From Armillaria gallica (Eukaryota > Basidiomycota > Agaricomycetes > Agaricales > Physalacriaceae), in contig JBANDB010000003.1 of the NCBI GenBank assembly GCA_037576215.1, positions 7,006,001 to 7,070,000 on the forward strand: a DNA stretch of 64,000 nucleotides. Reading direction: 5' to 3'. Position 1 is the first letter of the stretch, and each line of letters opens with the position of its first letter. Below the pieces are notes generated by a model that saw only the letters and a list, made by a program, of their open reading frames with translations, was not told where the DNA came from and ran no database searches. The position numbers and the translations under genes are program-made. Shown here piece by piece: positions 9,392 to 21,672 of the stretch.

Positions 9392-11135
9392 CATGGATCA
9401 ATTACGGAATTATTTTCTGGGTGATGACTGTTGTAGCGGTGGAGGTGTATTCTTTTCCCATCTCCCCTCTATCCACATGGCCCTCATCAGTCAGCAAGCT
9501 TGTGGGCCTGCCGGTTTTTTTATATCTGGCCGCTCCATGATGACAACGATGAGCGAGCTACAATGATCAGGTTGCATCCTTGCAATACAGGAAGACGCGT
9601 GGGTCCAGATGATGTCTATCATATTGCAGCAGATCGTCCCGGTGCTGGTCGAAACTATAACAAAAATGCTGGAAACGATTCGTTCAGGAAACCGCTGTCG
9701 GAAGCTGCATACGCTATCCTTCGGGTCTTCTTTCTAGGATCTGATTCAGCTTTCTAGTCACCTTGCGGCTTTCCTTGATAACATCCAATTACATATTTTT
9801 CATTGTGGATGTGCCCAAATGACCAAATTCCTGTTCACGGCATGTTATCCTGTGCTGATGGTGCATCTGAGGCTGTGCTCCGCTTCTCTACCACAGTCCA
9901 CCATGACAAAAGGATGTCCTCTACCCTATGCAGTGTCGACGATGACATGCTTGGTGTTATCTGTGCTATACTTGACAAGCATGCTGCATGAAGTACATGG
10001 TCACTTGTCATTATGTTCGACATGCTACTGCAGCACAGTTAAAGCAGCTATCACTCATTGATAAACGGCTGAGAGAGATTTCTCTGCCGCTGCTTTTTCA
10101 GCATATGTAATTTGAGAATGTGTGGAAATTAGCTACAGACGCCATTGAAAGCATGCTTGCTTCAATGGCTTTGGATGTTGTTGTCAGGAACACTTCATGA
10201 GGCTCGTAGGATGAATGTACTTGAGTATCACTGACCTACAAATTTGATAGATTTCTTGATATTCGCATATCAGATGATCAAAGTGAAGATTCAATGCCCT
10301 CCATTTTATCCAGTTGACTTGCCAAATTTCTGTCGGTGCCCTTCCGTCAATTGTGTACTCTGGTTTTCAGGATTGATGAAACCCAGACCCAGGCTTTTGA
10401 TGACAAGTTTCACACAGTAGGCATCGAGCTCCCTATGGTTACCACTCTTATGGTCAGCGCTTACTGTGATTTCATGGTTCCTATCTGTCCCAACATTGAA
10501 CATGTGGTACTTATGGTTGGGTATGGCTCCATTTGAACCGTGGTGTGGCTTCTAGGGAGCATTCATTCAGACTTATTGCTGTGGCACTTAGAAATGAATG
10601 AATGGTGGTCAGTCAATCTGTTGAAGGGTAAGCTAGTGTGCTCATCTTCCTCATTACTTCTGGTTCTCACTATGCTCTTAGCTATGTACAACACAATGCC
10701 TTCCATCAGAACATTAACCCTGGATGGTGGTCCAGTTATGGATAGCCTGCAGGTTTGTTGTCATCTTGTCATGACTACCTGTACCACACTTATGGCAATA
10801 AACAATCAGGCTCTTATTTCTATTCTGAGCCAGTTCAAGAAACTAAAAACACTTGGCCTGGTGGATGCTTCCTCCCTGGATGTAGGTTTCAATCCTCCAT
10901 GATGTGGAAATGTGTACATGAGCCCTGGTGGGGCCAAAGTTCTCAGGAGAGTACATGAGCAAAGGGAGGCAGCAAACAGGCATGTTGGGGACATGGTCTT
11001 TGGTGCTTGCATCAATCTTGATGTCATGGTTCTTGACCATAGGGCAATGGCTTAGATTACCAGAGGCCATGGAGGGCAGATTTGGGATATTTGATGGTGT
11101 GATGCTCAATGACAGACAATTGCAGTCATTTGATG
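9392..11135 (+). pseudogene. F-box/LRR gene copy, CpG-decayed
   Basis: Degraded paralogue of the gene at 56961-58392. It begins with the shared first exon (MDQLRNYFLGDD) and a degenerate second exon (ACGPAGFF). F-box and LRR exons follow as fragments: LKQLSLIDKRLREISLPLL-like at about 10040-10110, FRQLCTLVFRIDETQTQAFDDKF at 10340-10410, VTTLMVSAYCDFMVPICPNIEHV at 10440-10510, then ALISILSQFKKLKTLGLVDASSLDVGF at 10810-10900. Frames are broken by stops and single-base indels (for example after GFNPP at about 10900). Against the 57-kb copy the commonest change is CG to TG or CA. In the stretch matching 57541-57820 I count about 20 CpG there and about 5 here. Confidence 0.72.
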
Positions 11136-14100
11136 TGCCTGTTCTTTTGCTGCTTTATGCTCAGGAATCTGGCTTTTGGGTTTCAGTTCAACTGCTTACC
11201 CATGGGTACTGTAGAGTGTATGTTGTATTGTCAATGAATGGATGTACTCTGGGAAGGCATTCAACTGGTACCCAACCACCATTGAGTATTACTTGTTGCA
11301 ATGTCTGTCCTTTCTATGTATCTGTGCATGCTGATGATTTATGTGCTATCACAATGGCCCTTTGCTGTTTTCTTAAGGACAGTTGTGATCTTACAAAGAG
11401 AGGGTTATACATTTGTTGAGTCTTGTTATAAGGTGACTTCTGTTGCATTGACAGCTGTCCCCATCAACATTTCAAGTTGGTGTGCCCAATTGTTGCCTGT
11501 TCCAGGTGTAAGCATCCTCCTTGAATCCAACACTTATAAACCTGCTGAATGGCCAGCCTCAAACTTCTTGGCAGTGTGCGATGGCAGAACAATTATTTTT
11601 TGGAAAATACTACGCTCCCACCACTTTGAGAGATGTTTATGTAGAAGTAGAATATACCACTGATGGGGAATGGTCAAGACTTTGGCATAGTTCTCTTGGC
11701 ATCATCTTCTGTGAGGACTCTGGGAATAAAAACTATGTATAGAGGTGCATTCATGGTATATACTGTGCTTTATCATCTAATGTCCCCTACAAATTGACAT
11801 TTTCTCAGTGCATTTGGAAGGTTGCATGGATATGTCAAGGTGTTACATATGTTATAACTCCTCTGTACTCCTGCATGACCCCATTTACATGTTGAGGGTG
11901 ATTAGTCAACATGTAATACCAGTGTTGTTTGATCTCAGTCCTGTGAAGTATCACTATGAATGAAATATACTTATTGGAATCTATATCTACATATAGGTTT
12001 GAACAATGAAGGACAGCAGAATAGCACTGATAACAATGAACACTACAATAGACACCCATGAGCCATAGCTCAATCTCAAGTCTCTGGTTTGCACAGTAGT
12101 AGCAATCTCTGTCTGGGTCAATGCTTCACCAACATATTCTTCCTCTGGTGTATCATCCAGTGGAGAGATGGCCATTTTGCTTGAGGATTGATATCTGTCG
12201 TCCAATTTGACTGATGCTGACTCAGATATAGTAATATGTAAAGGGATCCAATCTGTTACATTTTATCAGCAGTCATACACACAATGAAGTTGGATCTTCC
12301 TACCTCCTGTGGAGTCATCAAGGGTCTCTATGAGTGGCCACCCAAAATACTTGCACACATCCGCACCACCATGGGCAGGATCAAAACCATAGTCAGTGTT
12401 AAACTTGGGTATGGTTGTAAGCAGTGTTTTGAATATGCATAGTGGGTATGAGTTCTCTGATATATAAACCTCCACACCTAAAACTTCTTCTACTTCAACT
12501 GAAGACATCTCCCAATCTGCATGATACCATGTGAAGACAGGCCAGGACATCTTGTTGGTCTGATAATTAATGGAGGGAGCACTTATTGACAGCCAGAGCA
12601 TATGATGGTCTTCAGCCATGAATGTGTTACAGAGATGAAAAGGGTCATAGTAACTCTCCAGGAGGACATGAAAAGTAAAGTTTGCATCTAAATACACTTG
12701 TTAGTCAATAGTTGTTTGTTAATCAACAGATACTGACATATAAGACATAGCTCATCATTCTCAACACAATCCCTGGAGTGAATACAAGATTGTAGTTGAG
12801 AAGCTTGTGCAATCCATGAATACAATATTTCATCAAATGAATGCAAACAGATTTTAGCTGTATAGGATTTAATCCCAATGTATGGCAAAGGTATTCTTAT
12901 TGAACCACTGCCAATGAAAAATCAGCAAGAAGAGATAAGAGCAAAATAGCAACAGACTTATGAGATAGTATAGTAGAGCCACTGATGTTCCATCCATAGT
13001 ACCACTTCACCTCCCATTCCTCCAATCTAATTGATACTCTGCCCACCAAATTCCTCCCACATGAGGTCAATACACTACCTAGCATATAAAATTGATCTTC
13101 TCCCAGAGAAAAGAGCAGATAAGATGGGCGCCAAATGATGTGTTTGATGGCATCATATGCACTGCATAGATCATCCTTTTGTGGTGCCAACAATGAGGAC
13201 CATTTTTTGATTTGGCTGGAATGTGGCTCCCCAATCCATGGGTGTTGAAATTGGACATGCCATGATACATCCGAGTTGATATTCATTAAGAAAGCACCAA
13301 TTTGGTAAATGCGAGCTTGCATATTTGCGACAACAATTTGTCCATGTTCATTGAGACAGACAATCCCCTCCTTCAAAAATTGTCAGTATACATCAAGAGT
13401 GTCATAGTTTGACTGACCTCTGGGATTCTCAAATCAGGGAGCATATAATCATGCCTGGACAAATACTCTGAGACCGACTATAGAACAGATATTCAGGCAC
13501 ATCCATATGGACTCTGGCAGACCATACCTCTAAATCATAGAACTAGGCAGTAGAACAGCAGGAGATTAGTTATGTCTGTCTGAAATATCAAAGAGGAGCT
13601 ATTTCACCAGTTGAATATAGAATAGTATAATTTGCTTTGCAGTTAAATTATCTTCATAATCATCAAAAGGAATCTGAGTGCTTCCTGTACATGAAGTTAG
13701 ACAAAACCAAAAACTTAGGCACCAATTCCCTCACCATGAAGTACAATTGCTGGAAAGTTTGGCAATCTGCAGATGCCAAAGACTTGTGCTATGTTTGGGT
13801 GCTTACAGAACACATTACTTGATGATTATTAGACAGACATGGAAAGCCATACTTCAAATTAATCAAGGCATCTGCAACCTCATTAAATTGCTAGATTACA
13901 GAACTGGCATGAACTTTGCCCATAAACAAGATAGTAACAGGCACTTACTTTGAATTTAGCTTCTTTGCTATCAGTAGAATGTTGGTATACACAAATGATT
14001 TTCACTGTGCTGCTGCCCTCAACTGTGCAGTATCTATCTGGATACCAAAGGGCAGAGTCATGACACCTTGCAGGAGACACAAGATTTCTTATGTAGATGT

Positions 14101-14450
14101 CCCCTGGGAAAAGTTCTCGAACCTACAAATAAGATATAGACATGCTTGAGGAGGACCCTCCTACCTGTCCTTTATAATATCTGTTCAGATCCTGAAGCTT
14201 CTCAAAAATCTGGGCTGCATGTGCCCTCTGAATATCACTCAAGGAATGTATCTCGCCTTGGATACAGTGAGCTTGAGACTTGACAGTTGAAGTGATGTGT
14301 GACTGTGCTGTCTCTGTGGCATGGGTGATGGTAGTGCTTAGTGAATCCTGCATCTCGGATATTGCAAGCCTTGAGTCAGTAGTAACTAGAACCTTGAAAG
14401 GGATTGTCGTTCAATAGAAATACTAGTGGGCCCAAGCACATACAAGGTAA
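9830..14450. other. CpG-depleted block 1
   Basis: CpG is rare through this 4.6 kb while TpG and CpA are abundant; flanking DNA at 9.1-9.8 kb and 14.46-15.6 kb has normal CpG. The block spans two unrelated units: the F-box relic and the inverted copy of the four-helix/pseudokinase gene. It fits long-term cytosine methylation and deamination. Confidence 0.75.
11540..11866 (+). pseudogene. Kinase-family fragment, CpG-decayed
   Basis: The stretch containing ACTCTGGGAATAAAAACTAT and GACATTTTCTCAGTGCATTTGGAAGGT aligns with 55260-55445 in the kinase relic and, more weakly, with 60155-60390 of the intact kinase gene. It follows the F-box relic, so this unit ends in kinase sequence as well as starting with the shared leader. 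No frame is open. Confidence 0.5.
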
Positions 14451-15700
14451 TCTGCCCTGATATCATTCACTCGCTGCTTATATCTGTTAATGACACCGGA
14501 AACTTTCTTCGTTGTCAAGAATCGTGTAATCCTTTTGGACTTCAACTTGTGTCGAGTGGTATCTAGTTCAACAATTAAACTCTCCAGGTATCTGAATGGA
14601 AGCTTTGGTAAGTGGGGTTCAGCAATCTGTACATGTCAGCTCACATCTGAAGGTCTACACATACATTGCGAAATTGTTCGGTGCTCGTATTGCCGTGGGC
14701 TTCAACGGTTTCCTTGATGATTTGTATTGTCGTTCTGATGCTCTCTGTTAAGTCTTGAAGGTCATCGTTGTTCTTGCCCGCTAACTAGACCCCTGCTCAA
14801 TATCATACAGCAGCGCTTAACAGCATGTACCTCGATGACCTCAAGAATCGTCGCTATACATCCTGCGACACCCTTGATGTACGGAAATGGGGCCATTTCA
14901 CCCGCCGCCGCGGTAAGCTTTGCAAATTGTATCCATGCACCGATATTCGAATCTTCAGACATCCTGGTGGTGGTGGTGGTGAGAGGGTGGGTTTGCTGTT
15001 GGCACAGCCGAGCCTAACATGGAATAAATATGATGCTGTTACGCTGTTTCCGAGCTGTTGAGAGATCACACGTGGGAAGCTGGAGCTGAATTAAAAAGTC
15101 TAGCAACTTTATAGGCCCACGGAAGTGGACAGAAAACATAAATTACAGGTGAACATCAGAATCAAGTCTAAGGTTAAACGTTGAGCCGTGAACAAGGGAC
15201 ATATCGAACAGGTGCATCTTAAGAGAGTTCGGCCCGACATCCCCGGTAGCGTACCCCTCCTTTCTTTCGGCAAACATTCTACCCCGTCCACCATCTTCGT
15301 AAGATGTTGAATAGGACCAAGAGTCACGGCCTCAGGCATACCCAAATTCTCACGTCGTCGTGCACGGCGTAAATCTTCCCATGAGGGATACGACGGAGAT
15401 GGAAGCATTTGCACGTTACAGTGTCGAGAGAATGGCAGGAATGGAGGGATTCGTACTGGTACTGGAGTATAGCATACAAGGGCAATGTTGAATGTATCTG
15501 ACGAGGAAAAGACACGCCAATTCAAACGGAAATCACAGTTTAATCTCCACGACTCGATGAGGGAACCGACGAAGGAGATGTTACGAGGATGATTCATCGA
15601 ATCGACCATATGCATAGAGGGCAGGCTGACATCGTGGGCTATGCATGTGTAAACGTTGACGACGAGGAATTGGGGGATGGGGGAGGGGGGGGGGGGGCGA
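11870..15700 (-). repeat. Inverted-repeat arm, left (partner 27725-31385)
   Basis: The minus strand of this segment matches the plus strand of about 27725-31385: gene copy A plus about 700 bases of its upstream region, including the (CAC)n tract just before the ATG. Upstream landmarks shared in opposite orientation are AATCTCCACGACTCGATGA (15540-15560) and its reverse complement at about 27850. The arms are diverged, not identical, so the duplication is old or has been mutated. Confidence 0.75.
11987..14962 (-). CDS. Four-helix (MLKL/HeLo-like) - pseudokinase - tail-anchored protein, copy A
   Basis: Multi-exon gene read by comparison with the copy at 28290-31261. Exon 1 (14962-14831) reads SNIGAWIQFAKLTAAAGEMA then PYIKGVAGCIATILEVIE. 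After a 46-nt intron follow LAGKNNDDLQDLTESIRTT and, after a third junction, YLESLIVEL and RFLTTKKVSGVINRYKQRVN: the pattern of the N-terminal four-helix domain of fungal MLKL-like proteins. A coiled-coil-like stretch (SEMQDSLSTTITHATETAQS) leads to FPGDIYIRNLVSPARC and VKIICVYQHS, a degraded kinase N-lobe. Later exons give LKEGIVCLNEHGQIVVANMQ, a Trp-rich region with WIAQASQLQS, and HADWEMSSVEVEEVLGVEVY. The end is a hydrophobic anchor, SWVSIVVFIVISAILLSFIV. No HRD or DFG is seen. The 3' half is CpG-depleted and some exons may be broken; treat as gene or young pseudogene. Confidence 0.62.
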
Positions 15701-18560
15701 CATTCAGTTATGAATGAACATCGCATATGGGGAGAGGTGCCAAAGCACCCTGCGGACCGATAGATCAGTCCGTCTTGGTTCTCCCTATCGAGGGCAGCGC
15801 GACATCCTGGGACCCTATGGTTAGTACACTTCAGAACGACGCGGTGACAGAGATCGCTGCTCACCCTGAGATCCAGTCTCCGGCGCACAGTTCGTTCCCT
15901 TCACATCGAACTGTATACGACGCGGGAGCAGGACGATCAGGGGAAGCGCGTACCAGAGTGATTATTACTTTCCCTGCTAAATCCTTATTTTTATTTAAAC
16001 AGTTTAGTCGCATTCAAAGTACGAATACCCCATCATGCTGCCCGAGCTCGCCTGGTCCATGATCCGCCTCTACGGAGCGTCTACCGAAGCTCGTTAGGTT
16101 ACTGATAAAAGGTGGAATAGTAAGGAAATTTCACCTCATCAACCGACTAGCGAATCCAGGGGCAGGGAGACATAAGAGAGATGGGCGAGGTAGGATACAG
16201 GATATCAGACAGGAAGAAAGTGGTGGTTGATGGTGGGGCGCGCAATACCGCCAGTACTCGATGAAGATCCCTCTATTGAAGGGCTAAGCGTAAATAGACC
16301 CTGGTCATTCGCCGTACAAGCGATACCTCCACATCTGTTCCAGCTTGGATCCCGGCTGTTATCGTCACACCACTGATGACCAAAGGAGAGCAACACTACT
16401 GGATATCCGTTGTCGGAAACACGGTTGGATGAGCACGTGCAGTGATGAAGCGTCTGCGAAATCGCTTTCTGGTACGGATTCGGAGGGTCTGGCGGTGCAC
16501 AAATGAGCACTGATTTTGTTGTCATCGCCTGAAATGACGCACCTTCGCTGTCGTGACCATCCGCCTCTCATACACGCAAGTTTCCCTGCCAGATGTCCAG
16601 CTGAGCTTCAGCTCTGCGGCATAGGCAGCATATACCCACTATCACACGATGTCCCAGCCTGTATCCCTACAACCCATAGCAATCATACGTAATTCTACCA
16701 CATTCATCAGCAGTCGTTACAAGTGTAGAGTTGGCAGTATATGCTCACCTTGACATGGACACAGCGTTTTGCTATCGTCCGCCATATGAGTAAAGGCGAC
16801 GTATGAGGTACGTTATCCGCTAATCTCGCGGATAATTGCAAAGAGATCTTCAAAAATCTGCCTTCCACGTTCTTGTATGTGCCAAATTTCACGCTCTGGG
16901 GAGGTTCGATAATAAACATATCTGACAACCAAGCCTCCTTGATACTAGCCCGATGTCATGCGTGCGAGAACACCGACGATCTCGAAGAAAATACCGGCAT
17001 CTCAACGACGTATCGCACAGCACTCGGCATTGACGTCAAGATCTGATTGCGCATGGATTGTATGGGTAGGGAACCAGTGCCTCACTCGCACGACAAATGT
17101 TTTGGGGCCCCTCGTAGGCTCGTACAGATCTCCCAGCCGCCATACTTTATAGGATAGGTTTTCCGGGACCTATTAAGCTCATTAGAACTGCGCGACCACG
17201 CACCCAAAGCGGTACTAACCATTGTTGAAGACATGCAAACTCCAGCCTCTTTCCAGTGGTCCTCTCTCCAAAAAGGCGCATCTAATACGTTCCATAGGCA
17301 CCCTGAATCATCAACATCTTGTTACCCCCATCTGCAAGATATGTCAGGGTATGTAGAAGGGAGAAAAAAGGGAGTCGACTCACTAGCTCTTAGAGATAAA
17401 TCCGACTGCAGTCCATCTATAAGAATCTGTGTATGAGCTCCCCGCAGATGTCGGAAGCAGCACCCCCATCCAGGGGTGGTTGGCTCATCGGGCTCTCCTA
17501 CGTCAATAGCGGCTCAGAAGCGGATTATCAATGGTGGGTCGTGGACGGAGCGAATCTGAGTGATATTTTAGAGGAGAGTGCCGCCGGTTGGGCGTCCAGC
17601 GCATGATTCACGACATAACGCGGACGGTTCGAGTCGATGACTAGCTAGAAGGCCCGTCTCACCTTCCAGGTCGTCGATCTCTGGCTCGAAGATTGTACAG
17701 TCACTGTAAGCGACGCCTTCCCTATGGATCCATCTGTGGCCTAACTAGAACATCAATGAGCTTGAACTGTCTATACTGGTCGGTATTTCACGCACCTTGC
17801 ACTGTAACCCGCTCGCGCCTATGAGTTCAATCCATTCGCTGACTTGCATGTGAGCCTCTCGCCTATATGAGACCACGCCTCGCGTCCGGTCTACGCGCGT
17901 TGCGTCTGTTGCGTCGTGGGAGTAAAAGAGAGTCCTCTTAACATCGTGTGCCCGTATTCTATGCAGCAGTAGGTCCCGGCCCTGTGACAAACTGTAGCCT
18001 CGTGTCAGCAGATGTACAGGAAATGGATATCGAAAAAACAACCGAACCAGATGGCAGCGGCCGAGGTATGTATTACTTTGGCATGTGCAGCGGGTAACCG
18101 AGTCAGCCGAAAGCTGGATGATTACTTGCGTGTTTCGTAGGAAGGCCATCGCTCGCGTTTGGGAGCGTTGAAGCTAAGGAGCAAAGAGTCGACACGTGAA
18201 GGGGAGCATGAGTGTACGGTCGAAGAAGGATTACCCCGTTGCCACGTGCCTGACGCGTCTTGAAATAAACGCTTTTCTTTTCTCTTTCCCTCATCGCACG
18301 CTCAGTCGATAATCTCCCTCTTTAGCGGATTGCCTCGTTTCTTTGGCTCCTCGTGAAATATAGAATAGCTTGCTTTGATTTTGATCTACCTCGGATATTC
18401 CGTGAGCGCCGCATAAACGACTTGTTCATGTCAACAAACTCGACTGTTCCAGTTTTCTCGTAGCAACTGTACGCGAAGACCTTTTGTTCTGGACTGATCC
18501 CTTTGGGTCTGACATTTTTCGGGCCCTCTGGATTGACTGAGGATGACAGATTGTGTCGGA
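15415..18560 (+). repeat. Direct repeat copy 1 (partner about 31590-34960)
   Basis: Long colinear similarity on the same strand, beginning at GTGTCGAGAGAATGGCA (15420 and 31594) and continuing with small indels to GAGGATGACAGATT.TGTCGGATTTAA (18539 and 34931). It holds family-R blocks (15.82, 16.32, 16.95-17.60, 17.76-18.15 kb). Minus-strand exon-like peptides are conserved between copies, such as VYERRMVTTAK and KRFRRRF, but no complete gene was assembled. It contains a G-run at about 15683-15697. Confidence 0.72.
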
Positions 18561-18639
18561 TTTAACTTAGCCAAAGTGGGCCGCTGCGAGCACGGCAGGG
18601 ACGAGTCTGAAGTCCAAGCACCCTTAGGCTTATTCACAA

Positions 18640-21440
18640 TTCACCCTCAAGGTCTGATTCCGCACGCACTATCTGCTGTTGTACACATCTTCAGTAGCGT
18701 CTTCGGGAGCTTATTGATTCCCGGCACAAACCTGAAGACCGTTCTCATATCTTGTAACATTGATCAAATTTCAGAATTACACACGACGACACTAAAGGGT
18801 TGCATTCAGCCGGGTACAGACCAACGGTATTAAAGCAGCATATGCGCAATTGTCAATGGTGACCCCTGCATTGGCCATTCCCAAAGTGACGAATGCTGTA
18901 AGCGGAGCAAAAATGGAGAACTTCATCATTTCCAACAGGAATAATTGAATGGTATGGATTCATGGTAACCTGGGGTTTATTTAGCGAGTATTACTCCGAA
19001 TCACGCACTAGGACAATATACTGCAACCCCACGGAATGGGTTCTTGTGTCTACATTAAGTATGCACTGGAATGAATAGCGACAAAAAATGGACATTAATG
19101 TAGTAAGGACATACAGTATGTCTACTTGAGGCAAGGATGTCGTCGACGGCGGCGAGCATTGTTGGCGGCGTCAGGCAGGTGTGCGGTAGGTAGCGTCGTG
19201 CTAGTAAATGTCTGATATAGACCAGGCCCTATTTTGGCGGCTACGACACGGGCTAGGGAGGGAGGGGGGCAAGGTAGGGATTGGCGGCACCATAGAGCAT
19301 CACAGGGAGTTTACCAGGCTACCATTGGATTCCCAAGTATCGAGGACAGGGTTAATGGAGGGTGCGGGATGCAGCAGGGATGGGCATTGGGCGTAGTCAT
19401 CGACATCGTCGGTGACAATGATGTCGGATAGGGAAACATTCCTGATACCCATGGTACTCCATGTCGAAAATGAGGGATGTATGGAGATGGGGGGTATTTC
19501 GGACCTGAGGCAGGCAGTGGGGACCGATGTTGGTATTGAGCGGGGGTGGCAGCGGCGAGGCCATCGGCGCTCGCGTTGCTGTCGTCCCGGTGTCGTCCGT
19601 TGCATACTGTAGAGTAGAATCGACGTCCAGATGGACGTTGTCATTGATGCATTCGTCAGATGTCGGGGGCCTGATCTTGCTCCCGCCCTCCCGCCCGCAC
19701 CGATCCATCCTCCTGCACCATGTTCTCCTTCCATTGCACCCATGCACTACCTTCCTCTATACCCCTCCAATGTTCTCAGACCCTCCCCGGCCCTCTCGTC
19801 GTCGTCGTCGCTGCCGCCGCCCTGTTTGTCTTCGCACGGTGTAAACCTTGCCATGGAGGAAATCGAAGCATCAGCGAGAGAACGTGAAGGATGGCGTTCA
19901 AATGATAGTGGTATCCGCTTGACTCAAGGCTCGTGCCGACTCCTTGCAGCATGCGAGGCTACGCGTTCAGGAAAAGAAAGCGTCGGTTTGATGTACACGC
20001 AAAAAGGAGCTCGCAGCCTGTTCTCCACCAATTCCAAAGAACCGTCCGTGATGTAGGGAAGATCCACGCGGGCTATCGACGATGAGGTACGTTGTGCTGA
20101 GTTCATTTTCACCAGCATATACTCCGTTAGTCCATCACTGCGACCTTCCCAAGATGTTGACGACCCGGGTAAATGCCTCGATGAAGGAACACAAACCTGA
20201 GGGACCTCAGTTCCCCATGCCGACGGAAAAGGCTGATAGCTGAGGTGGGCGCTCCTGCTGTATCGATGGATGTTATCCTGGACGTCAAGAGGAGTGACAT
20301 CGGTCACCAGGATATCTTTCCCCGAGGGCGGGAGAGCAATGGTCGACACCCCCGCGAATCATGAACGTGGCAAACGGGGTAAGTTTACAATTGCTAACCC
20401 TCGTCGGGCAAGCGGGAATGAGATATCCGAGCGGGGCGGTGTGGAAGGCAAAAAAAGGTCAGGGTATTGCGGAGCACATGCTGAACCTGCCAGGATGCGG
20501 TAGGTCTATGGGCTCCCGCACAGATAGAGGTCGCGCTAGCCATGCCAACGTGGTGGCACGGAATGTGGTATCGACGCGAGCTTCTTCCTCCTCATAGAAA
20601 GGGAAAGGGTGGAGAGATGGCCAGTCCCTGGTGCCGTCGCTTGGTGTGATGCATTTGGCGTCGTCCCAATCGTGTCTCAAAGACAAGATGGATGGGAAGG
20701 CGCGACGTTAGATGAACGTCGTGGTTGGAAGAAAGGTGTCGGTGATGGCAGGTTTAGGCTCGTCTTGAATTGAGAGCGGCACGATATCCTATGATTAGTA
20801 CATTTCAGAACAACATGGTGATAGCGCTCACTGTGCGGTCCATTTCCTATAGCACCGGGCGCAGAGTTTGTTTCCTTCATATCCAACCCCGTATGATACG
20901 CAGAACCGGAGCGTCTGCTAGGTCCGAGGCTCGACGACGATCTATGCAAACGATGCCTCCTCTCCATCTATCGCCGCGAAAGAAGCTTGCCGCGCGCGCT
21001 GGCCATCAGAGCAAAAGATTGGTGACCAACCGACGTTCATCCCTCCATTGATAGCAGCCGTCTACGACCCCCATCGTTGACATTCATTGTGTCCTCTGGT
21101 GATGAAAATGCTCGAAATGGGGCGGCGACTGTGACCAAACGTTGTGGAAGGAATGGAGCGACGACGGGAATGAGTGTAGCGGCCTGGCGGTGTGGATGAG
21201 CTCTGATCTCGTTGTTGGTTGTTAGAATTTTACCTACTTTATACACTCCGTCCGGCTACCTTCGTAAATCCACGTTTTCGTCGTGACGTCTGTTGTAAGA
21301 TATCAGGGGAAAAAATCGCGAAACATGACGAAAAGCTGACATGGATGAAACGTTTGAAGCCGAAGAGCTTCGGGTGAGAGTCCAAAGAGACCATTTAACT
21401 TACGGTAATGGAAGTGATAATCAATCAAACTGAAAGTAAT
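18640..21440. other. Region without an assignable gene; one family-R block
   Basis: About 19130-19850 is GC- and CpG-rich with a short (GTC)n run at 19797-19812. It has overlapping minus-strand ORFs (19743-19300 and 19747-19397) of biased composition without any domain I recognise. About 20780-20850 carries a family-R exon-like block (minus strand, HVVLKCTNHRI). The rest shows short ORFs only. Confidence 0.4.
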
Positions 21441-21442
21441 AT

Positions 21443-21542
21443 TTTCTGGTAGTATATCGGTTAGTACACGTGCCTGTCATGGCTATACATAAACCGACTC
21501 ATAACTCCGCGCGAAAGCTGGGTTCGACTCCCAGCCAGAGAG
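21443..21542 (+). tRNA. tRNA-Asp(GTC)-like gene with an intron
   Basis: Folds by hand as a tRNA. Acceptor TTTCTGG pairs with CCAGAGA (one G-T wobble). The D-arm is GTATATCGGTTAGTAC. The anticodon stem CGTGC pairs with GCGCG around a loop with GTC, split by an intron of about 28 nt after position 37. The T-arm is CTGGG-TTCGACT-CCCAG. Box A and box B are both present. Two degenerate relatives lie at 36616-36707 and 63862-63960 (minus), so it could instead be the head of a SINE family. The intron length and anticodon are by-eye assignments. Confidence 0.6.
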
Positions 21543-21672
21543 TTGTCTGGAATATAGTTACTGACTTGTACTTGTTTTCTAAATTCTTATCCCAAAATCC
21601 CGGGTCACAGATCCCACTGTGTAGAATCCCGATTCCCTAGGATCTACCACTCTCGATACCTTGTACTTATAT

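Noticed and set aside
15681..15700. G-run as a possible G-quadruplex
   Set aside because: A simple mononucleotide run, absent from the duplicated copy near 31.85 kb; more likely slippage.
15109..15888. Minus-strand ORF of 259 codons
   Set aside because: It crosses the inverted- and direct-repeat junction and its counterparts at 31.6-32.2 kb and 27.7-28.1 kb are not open in the same frame, so the length is probably chance.
19300..19850. CpG-rich ORFs and a (GTC)n run as a gene with repeats
   Set aside because: ORFs on both strands overlap in several frames with low-complexity content; no splice or domain support.
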